DNA from: Cyclobacteriaceae bacterium
Lineage (GTDB): Bacteria; Bacteroidota; Bacteroidia; Cytophagales; Cyclobacteriaceae
Direction of reading: 5' to 3'
NCBI GenBank assembly: GCA_016786585.1
Contig: JAEUUI010000012.1
Location: 1-64,000, forward strand
DNA length: 64,000 nucleotides
Under the pieces are notes generated by a model, which was not told the DNA's origin, did not search any database, and saw only the letters and a program-made list of their open reading frames with translations. This document shows, one piece after another, positions 62,063 through 64,000 of the stretch (position 1 is its first letter; each line of letters begins with the position of its first letter). The translations under genes were made by a program, and so were the position numbers.

Positions 62063-62070
62063 TTACTTTG
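62063..62070 (+). promoter_or_regulatory. Weak -7-like box upstream of pseB
   Basis: TTACTTTG is one mismatch from TAnnTTTG and ends 43 bases before the pseB start. No -33 element at the right spacing. It lies in the gap between divergent genes, where a promoter must exist. Confidence 0.35.
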
Positions 62071-62113
62071 CAAATTAAAGTAGCCTTACGAATCATTAAG
62101 TTTTTTAGATAGC

Positions 62114-63130
62114 ATGGATTTAAATGGAAAGTCGGTTTTAGTTACCGGTGGAACCGGCTCTTTCGGGAAGAAATTTGTAGAAACGGTACTGCTGAAATTC
62201 CCGGGAATAAAACGATTGGTTGTATTCTCCCGTGACGAACTCAAGCAATTTGAGATGGGTCAGTTATTTCCACAACGGCCAGGCGGCCAGATGCGCTATT
62301 TCATTGGTGATGTGCGCGATGCGGAGCGTCTTAAAAAAGCATGTGAAGGTACAGATGTTATCATTCATGCTGCCGCCCTGAAGCAGGTTCCGGCCGCGGA
62401 GTATAACCCAATGGAGGCAATCAAAACAAATATTTTGGGTGCCGAAAATGTTATCAATGCAGCCCTGGCTAACGGAGTTAAGCACGTAGTGGCACTTTCA
62501 ACCGATAAAGCTGCTGCCCCGATCAATTTGTATGGCGCAACAAAACTTTGTTCGGATAAGTTATTTGTCGCGGCTAATAACATTCGTGGAAATCGGGATA
62601 TTAAATTTTCAGTGGTTCGGTATGGGAATGTTTTAGGCTCGCGCGGTTCAGTGGTACCGTTCTTTCTTGCCAAACGCAAAGATGGGGTATTGCCCATTAC
62701 ACATGTTGAAATGACACGCTTTAATATTTCGTTGGAAGAGGGTGTCAACATGGTGTTGCACGCACTCGAACGTCATTGGGGTGGTGAGATCTTCGTTCCT
62801 AAAATTCCTTCATATAAGATAACCGATGTGGCAGAAGCGGTAGGACCGGATTGCAGAAAAGATATTGTCGGAATAAGACCTGGCGAGAAAATACACGAAG
62901 AGATGATCACCGAGGCAGATTCATTTTTTACGGTTGATCTTGGTAAATACTATGCAATTCTGCCTCAGGTTCCTTTTTGGTCAAAAGAAGAGTATTACAA
63001 AGCAACTAATTGCAAAGAAGTAGAGCCGGGATTCAAATATAACTCGGGCACGAATACAGACTGGCTTACCGTATCTGAACTCCGTAAATTGATTCGTAAA
63101 CACGTTGACCCCTCGTTTGATCTCGAATAG
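62114..63130 (+). CDS. pseB: UDP-GlcNAc 4,6-dehydratase (inverting), PseB-like
   Basis: 338 residues. Extended SDR that begins pseudaminic acid synthesis by 4,6-dehydration and 5-epimerisation of UDP-GlcNAc. NAD loop VTGGTGSFGKKFV (10-22), VVFSRDELKQFEM, HAAALKQVPAAEYNPMEAIK, and the catalytic ALSTDKAAAPINLYGATK (Asp131, Lys132, Tyr140, Lys144) match PseB and short FlaA1-type dehydratases rather than RmlB-like LegB. The Asp-Lys-Tyr triad is intact. It opens a forward unit that runs beyond the window, where a PseC-like aminotransferase would be expected. Confidence 0.9.
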   Translation: MDLNGKSVLVTGGTGSFGKKFVETVLLKFPGIKRLVVFSRDELKQFEMGQLFPQRPGGQMRYFIGDVRDAERLKKACEGTDVIIHAAALKQVPAAEYNPMEAIKTNILGAENVINAALANGVKHVVALSTDKAAAPINLYGATKLCSDKLFVAANNIRGNRDIKFSVVRYGNVLGSRGSVVPFFLAKRKDGVLPITHVEMTRFNISLEEGVNMVLHALERHWGGEIFVPKIPSYKITDVAEAVGPDCRKDIVGIRPGEKIHEEMITEADSFFTVDLGKYYAILPQVPFWSKEEYYKATNCKEVEPGFKYNSGTNTDWLTVSELRKLIRKHVDPSFDLE

Positions 63131-63132
63131 CT

Positions 63133-64000
63133 ATGAAGAAATTTGATATCCTTGATCGTATTAAAGGACTTTACGACCGGGGAGAGAATATAATCGGCTA
63201 TTTAAAAAGCCAGGATCAACGGGAGACCAATACGCTTGAAGATATCTTAATCAGTTATGATTTTCAGGCCGGGTCGTACATAGCTCATGCAGAAAACCAT
63301 CAGGAATTTGCCAATGCGTATGCAAAGGCAATTGCTTCAGAGATAAAAAAACTTGGTACTCCAAAGTCTGTTTTGGAAGTGGGGGTGGGAGAAGCAACTA
63401 AGTTAGGCAAGGTAGCGCTTGAGTTTTCGGAGCAGGTCGCGTTTGGAGGCTTTGATATTTCATGGTCAAGAATATACTACGCAAGTAAATACACGAAGGG
63501 GCTGGGAGTAAAGGCATTTCTGTGCACAGGCGATTTATTTTGCAGTCCGTTTTCTGATAGTTCCATCGATATTGTTTATACCTCACATTCGATAGAACCT
63601 AATGGTGGCCGTGAAGCAGAAGCGATAGCAGAACTTTACCGCATCACCAATCAATACCTGGTTTTGCTTGAGCCATCGTTTGAAATGGCATCACCTGAAG
63701 ATCAACAGCGGATGATCCGGAATGGGTACGTGCGAAACCTCAAAGGTACGATTGAAAAACTTGGCTATAAGCTCGTGCATCACAGGAAGTTTGAGCACTC
63801 TATCCGGACCAGCAACCCTACGGCTCTATACGTGATCGAGAAAAACGCTTCAGCAAAATCCATTGATCAAATTAGGCCGGCTTGTCCGTATTCAAAAAAA
63901 GTTTTAACGGAATACCCTGATCATTTTTTCTCACCTGAATCGTTTTTATCATACCCTAAAGTTAATTCGATTCCGTGCCTGGCGCCTTTCAATGCAGTGC
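63133..64000 (+). CDS. SAM-dependent methyltransferase, cut by window end
   Basis: At least 289 codons from the ATG at 63133, two bases after pseB, with no stop before the window end. An N-terminal helical segment (FDILDRIKGLYDRGENIIGY) leads to a Methyltransf_11-like domain: VLEVGVGEATKLGKVALEF, FGGFDISWSRIYYA, DIVYTSHSIEPNGG, AELYRITNQYLVLLEPS. The last visible residues (FSPESFLSYPKVNSIPCL) resemble a Trm112-like ribbon. Members occur in nonulosonate loci and are thought to methylate the sugar or its precursor; the substrate is unknown. Confidence 0.75.
   Translation, partial: MKKFDILDRIKGLYDRGENIIGYLKSQDQRETNTLEDILISYDFQAGSYIAHAENHQEFANAYAKAIASEIKKLGTPKSVLEVGVGEATKLGKVALEFSEQVAFGGFDISWSRIYYASKYTKGLGVKAFLCTGDLFCSPFSDSSIDIVYTSHSIEPNGGREAEAIAELYRITNQYLVLLEPSFEMASPEDQQRMIRNGYVRNLKGTIEKLGYKLVHHRKFEHSIRTSNPTALYVIEKNASAKSIDQIRPACPYSKKVLTEYPDHFFSPESFLSYPKVNSIPCLAPFNAV

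Noticed and set aside
1-64000. CRISPR array, insertion sequence or prophage
   Set aside because: No regularly spaced direct repeats, no transposase, integrase or phage structural gene was seen.

Overview
The window looks like chromosomal DNA of a member of the Bacteroidota, most likely order Cytophagales. Evidence: a secreted protein with a gliding-motility/type IX secretion type B C-terminal domain (28811-29911), a gene of the IPExxxVDY family between acpP and pyk, promoters of the Bacteroidota form (TAnnTTTG at -7, TTG/TTTG about 19-20 bases upstream), few purine-rich ribosome binding sites, an alpha/beta-fused 2-oxoacid dehydrogenase E1, and sugar-nucleotide and capsule genes of the kind seen in gliding soil or aquatic bacteria. 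The species cannot be named from sequence alone. No insertion sequence, prophage, CRISPR array or rRNA gene was seen.

Layout. 1-8.8 kb is housekeeping: acpP (partial), pyk, a HAD phosphatase, an RqcH-like NFACT protein, a metallo-beta-lactamase-fold hydrolase and miaA, mixed with small membrane or charged proteins of unknown role. 8.9-24 kb is a first surface-glycan locus: glycosyltransferases, a Wzx-type flippase, an asparagine-synthase-like amidotransferase without its N-terminal cysteine, a sugar epimerase, methyltransferases and wecB. RuvC, a SpoIIE-type phosphatase and a polysaccharide deacetylase lie among them. 24-29 kb has tatD, ansA, tRNA-Ser(GGA) with a palindromic element behind it, a gene-poor stretch with a possible decayed reading frame, and two small envelope proteins.

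28.8-39 kb is a signalling island. It holds two PAS-rich histidine kinases around a single-domain response regulator, then an H-NOX haem sensor overlapping a large hybrid kinase (H-NOX-associated domain, PAS, HisKA, HATPase, receiver, Hpt), and divergent from these a receiver domain ending in a membrane anchor. Together these look like a nitric-oxide-responsive multistep phosphorelay. 39-49 kb has orphan small proteins, an MFS transporter, a tandem pair of secreted MORN-repeat/TonB-C-like proteins, AMP nucleosidase, a lone HsdR_N-type nuclease-fold protein, alanine dehydrogenase and the fused E1.

49-64 kb is a second, coherent polysaccharide locus. cysC-cysD-cysN-cysQ make and recycle PAPS, with no sulfite-forming reductase gene in view. 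A UDP-xylose synthase follows, then Wza- and Wzc-type export proteins, the latter ending in ten Gly-Tyr repeats. Last comes a nonulosonic (pseudaminic-type) acid module: a fused CMP-sugar synthetase/PseG-like protein, a NeuB/PseI-type synthase, a putative transferase, two methyltransferases and PseB. This suggests a sulfated and/or nonulosonate-decorated exopolysaccharide; that product is an inference. The window ends inside a methyltransferase gene.
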